A DNA stretch of 64,000 bases from Druceiella hillmani (Eukaryota; Arthropoda; Insecta; Lepidoptera; Hepialidae). The notes below the pieces were generated by a model that was not told where the DNA came from, did not search any database, and was given only the letters and a program-made list of their open reading frames with translations. Positions 22,582 to 35,962 of this stretch are shown here, piece after piece. A program made the position numbers and the translations under genes. The stretch is from positions 8,642,501 to 8,706,500 of the forward strand of contig JAYKKI010000060.1 in NCBI GenBank assembly GCA_039881145.1. The letters run 5' to 3'. The stretch's first letter is position 1. The number at the start of each line of letters is the position of its first letter.

Positions 22582-25500
22582 AGTTGGAAAGATGTCAAAT
22601 ATCTGACAATTCAAAGACAGCACATATGACAATATAAAATATCACAATTCATGGACAAGAATGAGATCATGTAGCCAGTAACCTAAGTAAATAATCTAGA
22701 GCATAATCATACATAATTGTTTTATCGATAGGTATTAGATATAAGATAAGAAACTAGATGATCTTAGAGAACATCTCCCATTTAAGTATGTATTTTTGCT
22801 GTAATCAAATCAAGCTCAAAGAAAATGATTAACGATGGAACTTCATGGCTATAAGCTGATGAGTGAAGAGGGTAATAATAATGTTAACCCCTTATCTGTA
22901 TTAATGTTAGTTACCAAACAGCTTCGATTTTGATTAAGTAATTTTATAGATGATCTGATTAGGTTCATCACTGCTATACACAAAGTAATAAACTTAATTA
23001 TCTCAAATAAATTTTTGGTATATATAGAATATATTTCAGATGGACTTAATCGAAATGAATTTTTAGCGAAATTCTATGTGGATGCAAAAGAAAAGTGACT
23101 AAAAACGTCGATGAAATGAATTTTTTTTATTTTAATTTAAAAATATATCTCCCTGAATAAATTGCCAATATACTCCTATTGTGCATACTCCATATAAAAT
23201 AGTTTGGAAATTTTTACCACGATTAAATTCTTGAAGTTCTTGCTGATAAATTCCAATTATAGCAAAACGAAGTGGAAACAGTTACCATACAATGTTGTAT
23301 AGTTGTATATTATTTATAACGGTTTTGCCACTGTGTTATATAAATTATTAAATCCGAGAAAAATTAGTCAATATACGGATGATTTCAGAAAACTGAGTGC
23401 ACAATACATTCTGACCGGCGAGAGTTAATGAAGAAATTTCATGAAATATTCGCTCCCCTTAATGCCCGTTGACACCTCTGGACACCTTCAAACTGGATCC
23501 TGGAAGTCGTTAATGGCAAATAGTTTGACTTACAGATAATTCAAATTTATGCTGTTATCTATTATCTCCATTCATTAAATAATTGGCATGAATATCATTC
23601 TTTAATAATCTTCTAATATATTAATTTTGGTTTAACAAGATCTAATTTGTTATTGGTGTAGAGTAAATTTCTGTAATCAATTTTTCTTTAAATTGCAATT
23701 AATTTTTCTGTAATCAATTTATCTTTAAATTGCAATTTTCATTATATTTTAATAAAATGGGGATAGATGAAATAAATTGTTATTTGCACATCTTATTTTA
23801 AAATATCATTAGTAACGGTATTGATATAACATTTATATTGTGAAGGAGATGTAGTCAAATTATGACCGATTGCTCCGTAATTGTTTGCTCCAATTATTAA
23901 CCTTCAAAAAATAAATTTCGGGTTTTATGTACCTGTTAATATGTCGAGCAGACGAGATAATTTTTTGTAGTGCTATTGAGTTACTTCGATTTGTGAGTGA
24001 ACTATGATGCCAATTTTTAATTTCCCTTGTATAGTTGCCCAACTAAAAGAGTGAGTATGTAATGGTTATTTATGTATAATTAATGATTTTCATTTGTTGT
24101 TGTCACTCAAAAACACTTAAACTTTAAATTTATCTTGATTAAACGTAAATCTTTATAAGCTTTTCATAATAACAATATTGTAATATTAAACGAATACGAA
24201 TAAATGAAAGTAATTTTAGACCATACATTTAGCCATCATGTCAATGAAAATTATGTTTTAGATCTACGTTAAAAATATATGAAAAGGAAGTACTAACTAC
24301 ATATTTGGGACACTCTTTAACTACTCGATTGCTAATGTTTAGGTTAAAAGTGCAAAGGTATTAGAAAATATTTGGTGGGAAGAATATTTAACAGCAACTG
24401 TAATTTATTACGAGATAAATACATAGACGAAAAGAATGTTGTTTTCCTGGTAACCGACCATTATATTGATGTTCAGTATTCGTAAAGCGATTAATTTAAT
24501 ATTAATTTCATAATGAAACTGTCTTCGAATACGCACGTAACTTATGCCAGAACGAGTTTTAATCATTAAATTATAATGTTTTTAGCTGTACGATATGGCA
24601 AAGGATTTGTTTGTTTTGGGATTTAATTTTATTAACAGTTTCTTGGAATTTTTATAACTGACTTATAAAATCAACTGGGTCATATGGAGATTGACTGTAT
24701 AGAGATTTTTTTGGAATATTTTATTTAGTGATATATTTCTAGTTATGACCCGTGGCTTTTTTTATATCCATAATGGTGTAATGATTTATAAAATTTTATA
24801 TTTCTCTTAAGTTAGTATTTTATTCATTTTAATTCTTTTATTTAGAATATACAATATATTAATAATTTATTTTCTAATAATCTATCCTATTAATATTATA
24901 TATACTATATTCTAGACATATGAAGTAAGAAAGAAAAAAAAATAAAATATAAATTTTAGCGCTTTGTTAATGGAATTTACCAGCGTATTTTTAATTGAAA
25001 TGTAATTTTTAGCAATTCTTTACTACTGTGTTTTATACATGATTATTCAAAAATATTTAATACATAGTATAAGACCGATGACTGCCTGTGCACTTATTTA
25101 CTGTAAAAAGAGCTTTATTTTTTATAACCAAGCCATATTTTCAGACGAGAATACAATTAAGTTTTAAGTTCTTGTTAAATTTAATTGCCATCTTAAGTAT
25201 TAGTAAAATTCTATTAAAAATATGATAAAAGTACGCTCCAAGGATGTTTCATTCGTATTTATTTTATTTTTTAGTTAGTTCTTTTTAATAGGAAGAAAAT
25301 GAAAAATTATGAGTCTTGAAGTATCGCATACTTTAAAAGACGTAATTAAAAGTTTAGGTGACAAAAAGAAATGTTAAAAATTACCTTAATTCTGATATTT
25401 TTTTAAAAATATCTTACATAATTTATTTTCGTGCTAATATTTTGGAAAATTTAAGTAATTTTATTAGGAAAAGATAAAATACATTACAGTCTTCACTTAT

Positions 25501-27284
25501 TTACAGCAAATCGTTATGCTGATAAATGTACTTTCCATAGATTACAAAAAGTAGGATCGTTTTAACGAAGATAATATTCTGTAAAATTTTATATAATTTA
25601 TTTCATTTTATACACTATTTTTTTTATATTGGAGTCAATACTTTATATCTGATATAATATATATTTATCAATATGTTATTTTATAGTTTATTTATACGTA
25701 AACTATTACGGATTTTGTTACGTTTTAGTCTTACGTATTTCATAAATTTGCTTTTGAATAAAACTAAATACTGCGTTTTGTAGTCAGAAGTTTAAATAAT
25801 TCTACTTTTAAATTTCACTTTTTACTCACGTAGTATTAAAACAATATTGGTTATTTTATCACGTATTAGCAACACATAACTTTCCAGTTAATGAAGGTAG
25901 ACTTCTATAAATATTGACGTGGAAAGTATGACGTTTTGGAGCCTTGCAATTTTATTTAAATATTTAATTTGCTAACAGTTTTCTCGCACGGTTGTGAAGG
26001 TATTTTAGAAATCGAGAGGGAATGAAAAGGAAAATCTAATTATAGCACCAAATGTTTCGTTATTTGGACGAAATAAATGAAATGGAGTGAAATATGTATC
26101 GTGCGATGTTAAAATATACCTCTATGTATACAAAAGGCCAAATCCAAAATTACTGGTAGATGCTTTTGAAAATTTAATTGGCCTGGTTTAAGTTTATGCT
26201 CATGTAATAAATAAACCATGAACGTGTCTTTTTTCAAAATTTTTTGCAATTAAAACGGTACCATTTCTGAAAAAAAAAGGTTTTAAGAATATTTAGCATG
26301 GAATAAAATGTTTATAGTGAGCTATCTTGACAGATTGACAAATGTAGTTTTATAAGTTAATGCAAATCATGAAAAAAAAACAAAATAAAGTATTATTAAA
26401 AATGTATTGGAGAAAATTTTAATTGACACGACAAAAGTATTTTTTCAACCTTCGTTTTATGCATCAAACATTAATAATACTATGAGTACTTTTTGAATTA
26501 TTTTAACCTACCCAGTTTTAATTACAGAAGTTTTAAATTAATTGAAATTTAGAAGATATCGAATTTCATACACATATTAAATTAAATAAAATTTCTAGTT
26601 AAAATTAGAATAAACCCTTGACTTCCGTCAAAACTGCCCAAATAAATAAATGGTATTATAAGTTTATTAATGTTTGATAGTTTTTAAATGCTGAAAAGGT
26701 ATGACGAACTGTCCATATACATATTGTTAACATATGTCATTCAAAAAATTATATAAATAATTTTATATTAGTTCTTTTTCTAGTAAATAAAAATAATGTA
26801 CATTTTATTTGAGGAAAATATCAAAAAAGCACAAATATATCATCACCAATCAAATAAGTGACTTCACTCAAAAATTTACCCCACATGAAACTGAAAACAA
26901 TGGAGCTTTATGCAACCGCCTTATGTATTGTGTTCGTGAACACGAAGCTGCATTAAATTAAGCGCAAAATTTCTTGTGTTTAAATTTAAGATCTCACCGC
27001 TCGTGGACCATTTCATGCACAAAATACCGGAAACTATCTTCGAATCGAATTTTAATTGATTTCTCGTCACTTAACTCTATTAGGTTTGTCGTGACGTTTC
27101 GAGCCCGTGCCCAGTTTCTCACAAGCAGCATATCTTAGTTGTTAATAGGGGATACCGAATCTTTGATTGCTTTTAATTATCAGTATCATGCCTTTTAACA
27201 TACACCTGACGACAAAGCGCGAGTACCGTATTAAGCCCGCTGGTGGGGAGGTCTATGTAACAAAGGTCTGGGTCAGCAGTGTCA
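22582..27284. other. Non-coding stretch upstream of Osiris 2
   Basis: No gene, TE end or long repeat was recognised, apart from the 36-bp repeat. The last 350 bp before the candidate TATA box are less AT-rich (for example 27060-27280) and may hold promoter elements of Osiris 2. Confidence 0.5.
23655..23738. repeat. Two-copy tandem repeat, 36 bp
   Basis: CTGTAATCAATTTTTCTTTA followed by AATTGCAATT is repeated once with a single change. Confidence 0.8.
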
Positions 27285-27317
27285 TATAAATATTGAATTT
27301 TTGTCTTACCATCTTCA
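27285..27317 (+). promoter_or_regulatory. Candidate TATA box and initiator of Osiris 2
   Basis: TATAAA at 27285-27290 is followed about 30 nt later by TCTTCATATT, a plausible arthropod initiator with A at 27317. This would give a 25-nt 5' UTR before ATG 27342. Spacing is canonical, but AT-rich sequence gives chance TATA boxes easily. Confidence 0.5.
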
Positions 27318-27341
27318 TATTGTTGTGAGGCTTCGTTAGCA

Positions 27342-27509
27342 ATGAAGTCGGTGGTGTTATTGGTGGCAATATGTGCGGTTGCTTGGGGCTTACCCACAGC
27401 TGAAATCTCCGAGCCTAGGTCTAAGAATGTGAGTCCTATCTCGCAGGTTGTTTCAGTCGTAAGAGCTGTCAAGGAATGCATTTCTGGAGAAGTTTCACTG
27501 TGTTTAAAG
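27342..27509 (+). CDS. Osi: Osiris 2, exon 1 (signal peptide and Cys pair)
   Basis: Fifty-six codons starting at ATG 27342. Residues 1-16 form a hydrophobic signal peptide, followed by TAEISEPRSKNV and the ECISGEVSLCLK segment with the two conserved cysteines. The exon stops at AAG before a GTGTGA donor in phase 0; without splicing the reading frame meets TGA at 27513, so the intron is required. Confidence 0.92.
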
Positions 27510-30500
27510 GTGTGACCATTAATTCAGTGTTACATAGTGTTTTGCTAATTTTGGTTAAGTGGAAAGTGTTCATTTATTGCATACGTTTTGAGGAATTATA
27601 TATAATGGTACAGAAGAAAATTTCGAGGAAACGAATTTGCACTGCCATTTTCTATAGATATCTTTTTAATTATTTAGTTATTCTAAGAGTCAGTCCAAAG
27701 GAAATTGTGTGTTATTTTGTATAGTTATGAAGCATTTCTCAGAAAATATTCTTGAATTTAACATTGCAATGCTGACGTTACGTAAACAATTCTTAAAATG
27801 GATGTTTTATATCTATACCTTAAATATTGATTGTTTTAAAAGCATTACAAAAATAATTAGAATTGGGAAGTCGACAGTGATGTTATTTTTATTTCATAAT
27901 TTTTGGTATATTTATTCGTTTTTGACTAAGATGGGTCTGCGTTTTTATAGTGTCTAATAACATTTTTAGCTCCTTTAATATTACAAAAATTATAAATTCG
28001 GGATTGATCTTAATGAAAAACTCTCATTTACAGGAAAAAGCTCTTCGTTATATAGAAAGCATCACAGAAAATACAGAACTTAACCTCGCTGATGGCGTAA
28101 CATTATTAGAAGATGAAAATACAAAATCTACGCAAGAATTGGAGCCACTTTCTGAGGAACCGCGTGCTCGCGAAGAGCAAATCGACTCCAGGCTGATGGA
28201 TGTTGTAGCCGACTTCTTGGAAAATAGAACTCTTCAACTTAGAGTTCCTTCTGATATGCAGAGAGCTTTAGAAGAAGGTGAGAAGTAAATTATGTTTAAC
28301 TCCATCATTAAGTAATAATAGAATAGTAGCCGTTGTTTTTTTCCCAATTTTAAAATTCTTAATTAATGTCTGGTCTTGAACATCCGTTACCTTATTTCTA
28401 ACAATTTTGCTTTTAATATATTTTAATCCGTTCTCGATTCAATTCGCATTTTAACGTCTGAAACGTTTTGTGTTCCATTTCCAAAATTTATTATAAAATC
28501 TATTTAAAGACTATAAAATAGAAGTACACTTGGTGAAATTTCTCTGAGGTGTCAGCAAGAAAATATAATTACAATGGCATTTTTTGAAAGGATATAATAC
28601 AATTTTTTGACATCAATATTAAGGAATATTTAAAAAAATATATATATGCTTTTAATACGCCTTTTTGTAAACTTTGTGCATTTAATACTTAGATTTAAAA
28701 ATTTGGTATATCAAAAAATCTGCAAAATATATATTTTTTGATAAATATTTTTTCTTTAATTCATAAAAACAACGAAAAAAACAGAATACATTTTTTTAAA
28801 AGTTAAATAATAAATTTTGAAATATTTTTTTAATTTCTCCCCGTGCCGTGTATTTTCTTATATAAGTTTTTATTTTGAGTGATCTGTTTTTTGGGAATAT
28901 GGTGAAGAATAAAAATTAAAAAAAGGTTTTAGGGATACCATGAGAATATTGTAATAAAATATCTCGAACTCTTCCTGTAATCTGATACTTAAAAAATATG
29001 AAATTATATTTTTTTAAATATTTTCTCCTTTTTTTTCTTCAAAATATAAGACAATTTAATTGAAAACAAAATAGGAGTTAAATAGATAAATTGATTTTAT
29101 GTAATCATAAGAAATCATGTTTTTTAACCGTAAAATATACCTGTTAAACTTAATCTTATTTGATATTTATATTCATATATTGAGAGATTACATAGACGTA
29201 TTAATTGAAGGAATTTCCTAACTTTGTATCAGATTAAGTATTCACAAAACGTGCAATATATAAATTCCTATATGTTAAAATATTTCTATATTTTCTTCAA
29301 AAATCACAACTGTTCCTGTTGCTTTACCGAATATATTGCTATTTTAAATTATTTCAATGAATTGTAGATATTATTAGAAAAAATTGCTCAACTTATTACT
29401 TCACTCATTTTATAACATAGAACGTTCTTTAATTCACTTATCAGTATTTTCCTATTCCTCAGATGTCAATATATCAAAATCTAGGTAAATTATTTGTGCA
29501 ACTAAATATGTAGGCGGATGGAGTTTCACTATCAATACACTGAATTTGTTTACACATCCTCTGCTACCTTATTGACTGTGAAAGTGGGTGCAAACAAGAA
29601 ATGTTTAACTATTATTTAGTGCCTATGGTTACACGTTATGATGTACAATCTTCATTACATAGTACGGCGTGTAAATTTGCTCTTGTGAAATCGACGTAAA
29701 TAAACATATGTAGGAATATCAGATAAAACTCATAAGGTTTATTCAAATATGCTCGACTTAGGGAACGACGGTAGGGAATCTAAATAAAATGGTATTGATG
29801 ATAGTGGTCTTTGAGATTTCATTATATTCAACGTTTTTTTCTAAGTATTGTAATATTTTGGAATTTTTTTACGAGTTTAATAAGCTTTAACGTTTTCGAC
29901 AAAAACTTGATAAAACTAATCAAGTGGTACATGTCGTTAAGTTGTTGTTACTAGGCTTATCATAATAAGCTTTAATATTTACGACAAAAAATTGGTAAGG
30001 CTAATCAAGTGGGACATGTTGTAAAGATAAAAAAACTATTTTTATTATTTGCTTTTGTAATTTAAATTAAATAAAAAGTACAGATATAACGACTAAGGCA
30101 AGTTATAAATAAAACTCAATTTCGCACATATAATTCATTTGAAAATAGGGGTAATGGGTCTATATATTTATTAAAGTGTTTTTTTATTACCAAATGGTAA
30201 TTAGGTGAATATTTACGTACATAGTCAGTGGTCACGTTTAAAATCATGACAATGGCCAAAAAGTCTCACACTATTTATTTCACGGTAGTGGGAATCGGAG
30301 TAGATTCAAATTGGTGTGTTGGAAAAATAATTACTTAAATCTTTCAGTAATTATTAAAATTCGCAGTCATATATTACTTTAAATGAGACATTTTTATAGG
30401 TTAAGGCAAAATTTGAAGACGAATTTAATAGGCGAGTTCTCTTATTTCTGTGTTCATATGTTTTGCGGTCTGCACTTTAAAAATTTCTTTGATTCAGTTT

Positions 30501-32407
30501 CATTTACTTTCTCAGATGAAATAAGTGAATTTCTTCAGTGTAAGATTTAAGGAGGCTTGTATTTGGAAGTATAATTTTAAATTTAAATGTAATCAATCAT
30601 CCCTTATATTAATGTCGCAGCGATGGCATTGGAGTTTTTTTAATTATATAATTTGGTTTTCTCATTCGTTTGAGTGTTAATCGTTTCTCTGCACCAAAAT
30701 AGATTTATAAGTTTAAACTTTTCCAAAGATTTTCTTATAATAATATGGTCTATGTACTTTTTAGTTGCGCTGAGAAAAATTTTGAGCTAAATTTGTGTTT
30801 AGTACAAACTCTTAACGAATTTTTCTTGCGGATTATCGAATTCACATGAATTCATTCACATTCATACAGATGTCCAATACTTTCATTAAGTTTGAATAGC
30901 TATGGAAATGGGAATATTTCCAAGCTTATTCATATGTAAAGAATAACGTTTATCTAACTTTCACCCACGTAGATAAATACTAAGCAAAAAAACAGAATAA
31001 TTTATTTTAACATCCGTTCCATGATATTATTTAAGAATATTTGTTTTCAGCTTTTTCTTTTTATTTTTAAAATGTTATTATATTTTATGAAAGTTTACAT
31101 AAAATTTAATTGAATCGATATTAACTTCATATTTTCGAATTTAATTAGTGGTCTATGTTTTAATAATAGTTTGATTGTAAATAAGTTTAGGGATAATTTT
31201 ACATATAATTGGAAGTATTTGTGTAATGCATAGTATTGTTCGAAAGAATAATATTTTAAACTTGGGAACGTTTATGGAGAGCTTTTGCGTGGTGATTTAC
31301 TCATGTCATTTGAGTATTTCCAATTGAGCTAAAAACTTAAAACTTGGCATTGGATAGTCGTAAATACGTGAAAAATCATTGGTGTAGTACTGGGGTTTGA
31401 TCTTGGTTCGAATTTATGAATAAACTTTTTACAAGCTAAAATAAATCAAAAAAAATCTTTGGTCTTAATTTGAATATTAAAAATTTAAACTTTTTGTAAG
31501 CTAAACAATTTTTTTTCGTTTCAAATTAGTCAAAGAGTGAATACATTTTCATTTTAGTGCTATTTGTAACGTTTCCAAAGTTAACTATTGGATCTAAGGA
31601 GCTGAAATTTTGTTTGCAATTTTTTTAATACACTAAAAAATTTAAATAATGGAATTGATCAAATAATAACTCTGCTTTTACTTAAAAGCTAATTTTCAAT
31701 GAGCTTTTTAAGTCAAGTGTATAGCATTCATATTTATAATGACCACAAACAGAATAATACACAAAAGCTTTAATTAATAACTGCAAAGGCTAGATCAGAA
31801 ATGAAGGTTCATTTTGAAGATAGTCATAGAATGAGTCTTGTTTTATTTGCACAGATTTTTTCATTCAATCTTTGTTTTGAATAAATCATGAAAAATTGCT
31901 GCATCCCAAAGAAAGATAAATTAATTTCTTTTAATAATAGTGAAAAAAGTAGCATTCTGTTTTAATAGTTAAATCCGCACCATGGAAGTCTTCGATAAGT
32001 ATGATTTAAATAAAAAAACCATAATATTTTTTTTATATGTTACAGGACGTAAGAAGAAAAAGAAGAAGAAGAAGTTGCTCAAGAAACTTATGCCTCTATT
32101 GTCACTCCTCAAGCTTAAATTTGCTGCTTTGATTCCTCTATTCTTAGGGCTTCTAGCAATAGTAGCAGTCAAAGCTCTATTCCTTCTCAAAATATCTTTA
32201 CTGAGTTCCTCTGCAGGTCTAATAAAAAATCTCTTTTCATCCCTGAAGAACAAAGGTGGCGGAGGAGGTGGGTCCAGCTACGAAGTAGCTTCACATTCTA
32301 GCTCACACGATGAGTACCCTTACCCAGCTAGCAATAGTAACAGCGGGTGGGGAAGAGCTATGAACGACGCCCAAGATCTAGCTTATTCAGCACATGTTGG
32401 TAATTAA
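27342..32407 (+). CDS. Osi: Osiris family protein, complete three-exon gene, 257 aa
   Basis: Exons 27342-27509, 28034-28277 and 32046-32407 join in frame (phases 0 and 1) with GT/AG at both introns, giving 774 nt including TAA. Seen: signal peptide (MKSVVLLVAICAVAWG), paired cysteines at residues 46 and 54, a KALRYIE segment at the exon 1/2 join, an acidic middle, a poly-Lys run near residue 140, a long hydrophobic stretch around 150-190, a Gly run, YPYPASN, and AQDLAY at 246-251. Two-Cys region, DUF1676-type hydrophobic segment and AQxLAY are the known Osiris hallmarks. Osiris proteins are insect-specific, secretory/endomembrane proteins expressed in cuticle-forming cells; one Drosophila member shapes sensillum nanopores, and the cluster coincides with the Triplo-lethal locus. 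The start is the first ATG of the signal peptide, 25 nt after a candidate initiator. The paralog number cannot be assigned by eye. Intron 2 is about 3.8 kb. Confidence 0.93.
28034..28277 (+). CDS. Osi: Osiris 2, exon 2 (acidic middle region)
   Basis: The acceptor CTCATTTACAG ends at 28033 and the exon opens with EKALRYIESI, which continues the CLK of exon 1 as in other Osiris proteins. It holds an acidic stretch and ends in VPSDMQRALEEG, whose Gly codon is split by the phase-1 donor GTGAGA at 28278. The length of 244 nt keeps frame with exon 3. Confidence 0.92.
28278..32045 (+). other. Intron 2 of Osiris 2
   Basis: Bounded by GTGAGA and TTACAG, 3768 bp, AT-rich. One two-copy repeat lies at 29877-30030. 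No other coding sequence is seen. Confidence 0.88.
29877..30030. repeat. Two-copy tandem repeat, about 86 bp
   Basis: AATAAGCTTTAACGTTTTCG...CTAATCAAGTGGTACATGT recurs as AATAAGCTTTAATATTTACG...CTAATCAAGTGGGACATGT. Confidence 0.8.
32046..32407 (+). CDS. Osi: Osiris 2, exon 3 (poly-Lys, hydrophobic domain, C-terminus)
   Basis: The acceptor TTATATGTTACAG ends at 32045. The exon encodes an Arg and eight Lys, then about 45 hydrophobic residues containing KFAALIPLFLGLLAIVAVKA, a Gly run, SSYEVASHSSSHDEYPYPAS and AQDLAYSAHVGN before TAA at 32405-32407. It closely matches the exon at 4460-4812, so the two genes are paralogs with the same splice position. Confidence 0.94.
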
Positions 32408-32870
32408 ATTATATAAATAGGAGACATTTAAAATTAATTAGCTGCAAGTGTAGTTAAATTCAATATTTATTTTAATTTAGTATCATTGTTACGAAGTTCT
32501 CTTCTAAATTGATCTTGCATAAGTTTGTTAACCCCACCTTTGTATTTATTTAAGTTTGGTCCTTATTTTTTATTGTTTATTTTTAGTTGTTTTTTTATTG
32601 TTTATTTTGTTTTTGTTAAGTTTGTTTGCTATTTATTTCAAGAGTTATTTATCACGTGTATTGTTTGTTAATTTATTATTATGTATTATTTTGTTCATTG
32701 TTATATCACGGTTTATTTTTTGTTTATGAATTTATTTATTATCTATTATTTATTTCTTTAGTTACACATTCATGTAAATAGAATATGCCATTTGTTGCCG
32801 ATTTAATTTTTATTTATTACATTATTTATATCAAAAATATAATTTATTGAATTACATCCTGGATTTGTTT
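32408..32870 (+). promoter_or_regulatory. 3' UTR of Osiris 2, AU-rich, variant poly(A) signal
   Basis: The sequence is dense in TTTATTTATT/TTGTTTATTTT motifs between 32540 and 32760, which resemble AU-rich instability elements. No AATAAA is seen near the end; AATATA at 32836-32841 followed by GGATTTGTTTTATTTC is the best candidate cleavage region, by analogy with the Osiris 1 3' end. Confidence 0.4.
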
Positions 32871-34159
32871 TATTTCTTTACTGTTACATTTTCACAATCA
32901 AAAAATCTGTTTTATTTGTAATCATTAAAATTTGATTGTGATAAGATATATTCTTAAAATAAGCTTTATTTAAAATCATATTTTCTACATTTATTCCTTA
33001 TTTATATAGAAAAATTCTAAAAATAGCTGATAGCAATAGAATCATTGAAATGATTACATGACTCTTAAATTATTTTAGAAATAAGTAAGTTCGATAGTAA
33101 AATAAACACATTTGCTTGTAATGTATAATAATCCCTTTGCAAACATACTGCTACTACCAACTCAATGCAATAGAGTTTGATGCTATTTCAAAGAAAGATT
33201 ATGAGCCACTCTCACCATATTTTCTATAATATAAGAATTCCGATTTCACGTTCATTTTATTTTCTATAATATAAAAGTATGTCAAAATAATAAACTTAAG
33301 TTTTTTTTTTTTATCGTCGTAATAAAAATAAATATGCTATTACTCTAATATATTTTCATAATAAAATTCAAAAACATGTGCGAAATGCCATGTCGGCTAT
33401 TTAGAAATATGTCTAAGATATTTTAGGTTAGGATCAAGTTGAAGGCCAAAAAAGAATAATCAAAGTGCACTAAAGTTGTTCAAGGTGGTGATTTATCACT
33501 ACTCTTAACTGCTTCGTGACAAGAAATATAAAACTAGGGACTGGTGAACATGAATAAAAATGATATCTAACATATTTTTAACTCAAAAATCAACCTGTTT
33601 CCTATTATCATTGACATATTTTTTTATTACATAGTCATTTAAAAGTGGTATTTCAATAATTTACTGATTTAAGTTCATTTAAATAAGTTCAAGTTACATT
33701 AAGCTCTTCAATTAGTGTCATTATAAAAAGCTAGAATGGTATACAAAACTCGGAAAGCACTTTAATATAATGTTTGAAGTTTAATAACAAACCAATTTAA
33801 AAACCAGACGAGGGACTTAATTGTTAAATTTCGCGAGTGAAAACTTTTTTTAAAATTTTGATTACGTATTTGTTTAATTAATATCAAAATTCCAAGATAA
33901 CCTTATAATGTATGTGTTTTATTCGTAGTAGCTCTAACTAAACTATTTAAAATACGCTTGCGAGTTAGATCGAAAGAAAAAGAACATTAAATGCTATCAA
34001 TTAATCCGTTTCTAACACATTTTCTCTTGAAGACAACAACATACGTCAAATTATTTTTCTTCACAAATGTCAAATCCTTACATTCCAATTTTGGCGTTGC
34101 CAGTTTGAAAAAAAACTTAAAAAATACTATTAAAAGTGTAAAGTAAACACAGTAACATC

Positions 34160-34323
<164 letters not shown>

Positions 34324-34784
34324 CTTTCAATTATTCATTTAGGTAATTTTAGTTCTTTAGAAAGATGGTAGCAATTCATTTAAGGGGAATATGGTTCTTT
34401 TCGGAGGTTACTTTCCAGAAAATTTGTTTGCAAAAATATGTCATGAAACTTTCACTTATAAGTTATTATTTATGCGTCTACAATGGCAAATACTTTGGCA
34501 TAAACATTTAAATCTTTTGTAAAATGTGAACTTTTCTTTTAAATAACTTTTAAAATAAAACGCGTATGTTTACTAAACCTGGTTTATCTTAATGCTTATA
34601 AAATAAGACACTGAATTTTTCTGAAACGAAAAACAGCACCACGCTCAAATCACGTTTACCCTTTAGGGTGTAAAAGTATCTTGCCTAACACTCTTTTTAC
34701 AAGTTGATGAACGTTATCCCATGAAGTTGCCGTTTTACTTTTTAAACCGTTTAATTTCAAGTTCTTGTTTTCATATATTCTAAC

Positions 34785-35185
34785 AGCTAACATTTCAAGT
34801 CATACAAAAAGTAGGGTTTCATATTAGTCTATATATCGGATATTTAGTTACAAAATAGCAAATATTTGGTAATTAAATATCAGTTTCCCGAACCCAAAAT
34901 TTGCATGACATAAAATAAAAAAAAACCAGGCAAGAGTATTTCAAGTCATGTATAAAGTGGGGTTTCATGAAACTAAAAACTGTATTACATTAATTAAACA
35001 AGAAACTAGCCAATTTTATTTCAGGTTATGTAAAAAGTAGGGTTTCAGCGTTATCTCTATATCATTTGCAACCTTGTAATTTAATACAAGTTTGCTGTAC
35101 CCAAAAATCGGATTAGATAAAATAACAAAAAACAGCCAAGTGTATTTAAGACCACGTAAGAAGTAAGGTTTCATATTTCTCTACA
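34785..35185. repeat. Degenerate tandem repeat, about four copies
   Basis: TTTCAAGTCAT(A/G)-AAAAAGTAGGGTTTCA-like segments recur near 34814, 34961, 35041 and 35168, with variable spacing (80-147 bp) and AACCCAAAA between them. Confidence 0.65.
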
Positions 35186-35479
35186 TATCTTAAAATTGTC
35201 TATGCAATTTAAACGAGATAATTTAATTGAATATTATTTATATTTTATTGAATAAGAACTTTTAAATCAGATGTTGAAATATCAGAACGACATACGAGAG
35301 TTGAAAAATCAAAACGAGTATATAATTTTAAACCTTAGTATTTCTTGAAACTTTATATTATTTATAGTATTAAATAGTAAATTGAAAATAAATTTTAAAA
35401 TACTTGCCTAATGACGTCAAACTCGATAGAGTTTGCGAAGAAACTAATTTGATACTTAAAGCCTTACACGATTTAAAAA

Positions 35480-35620
35480 TTATATGTTTACTGCATATTC
35501 GCTGATAGGTATCAGCAAAATTTCATGCAAAGTTTTAAGGTTCCCTACCTAAAAGGAATAAACCTCTCAAGTACGAACGGAACTCGCACTATGAGGGTTC
35601 CGTACATATTTGAGCACATA
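35480..35620 (+). mobile_element. Lepidopteran-type repeat fragment
   Basis: GGAACTCGCACTATGAGGGT then TCCGTACATATTTG at 35579-35612 matches a very common lepidopteran interspersed repeat remembered for its 'gggttccgtac' core. Upstream TTTCATGCAAAGTTTTAAGG TTCC also fits. Degenerate, non-coding. Confidence 0.5.
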
Positions 35621-35907
35621 TATGTACATTAAAACTATTTACAATAATAATTTTTCGCAACGTAAGTATATTTTCTATTATATATTTCACAGATATCATA
35701 AATATACATTTTAAAATACTATTTTTGTAGAAGTTTAAGGCACTTTCCGCTTTCGTTTAAGAGTTTCCACATACTTTTTAAAAACGCAAATATTTGTCGT
35801 AAGTTTTTCAATTATTACTCGTAAACTATTAAAGCCTACTTTACTGTGATAATTTTTCTTTTGATTTCGTTACATATTCTACCGTTATCAATACTTTTCA
35901 TATATTC

Positions 35908-35915
35908 AAAAATAT

Positions 35916-35960
<45 letters not shown>
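35908..35960. repeat. (TA)n microsatellite
   Basis: Alternating TA preceded by ATACATACATA. Confidence 0.95.

Positions 35961-35962
<2 letters not shown>

Noticed and set aside
27476..27957. Two + strand open frames between Osiris 2 exons 1 and 2
   Set aside because: They lie in intron 1, are AT-driven and match no family; the splice model gives a complete Osiris protein without them.
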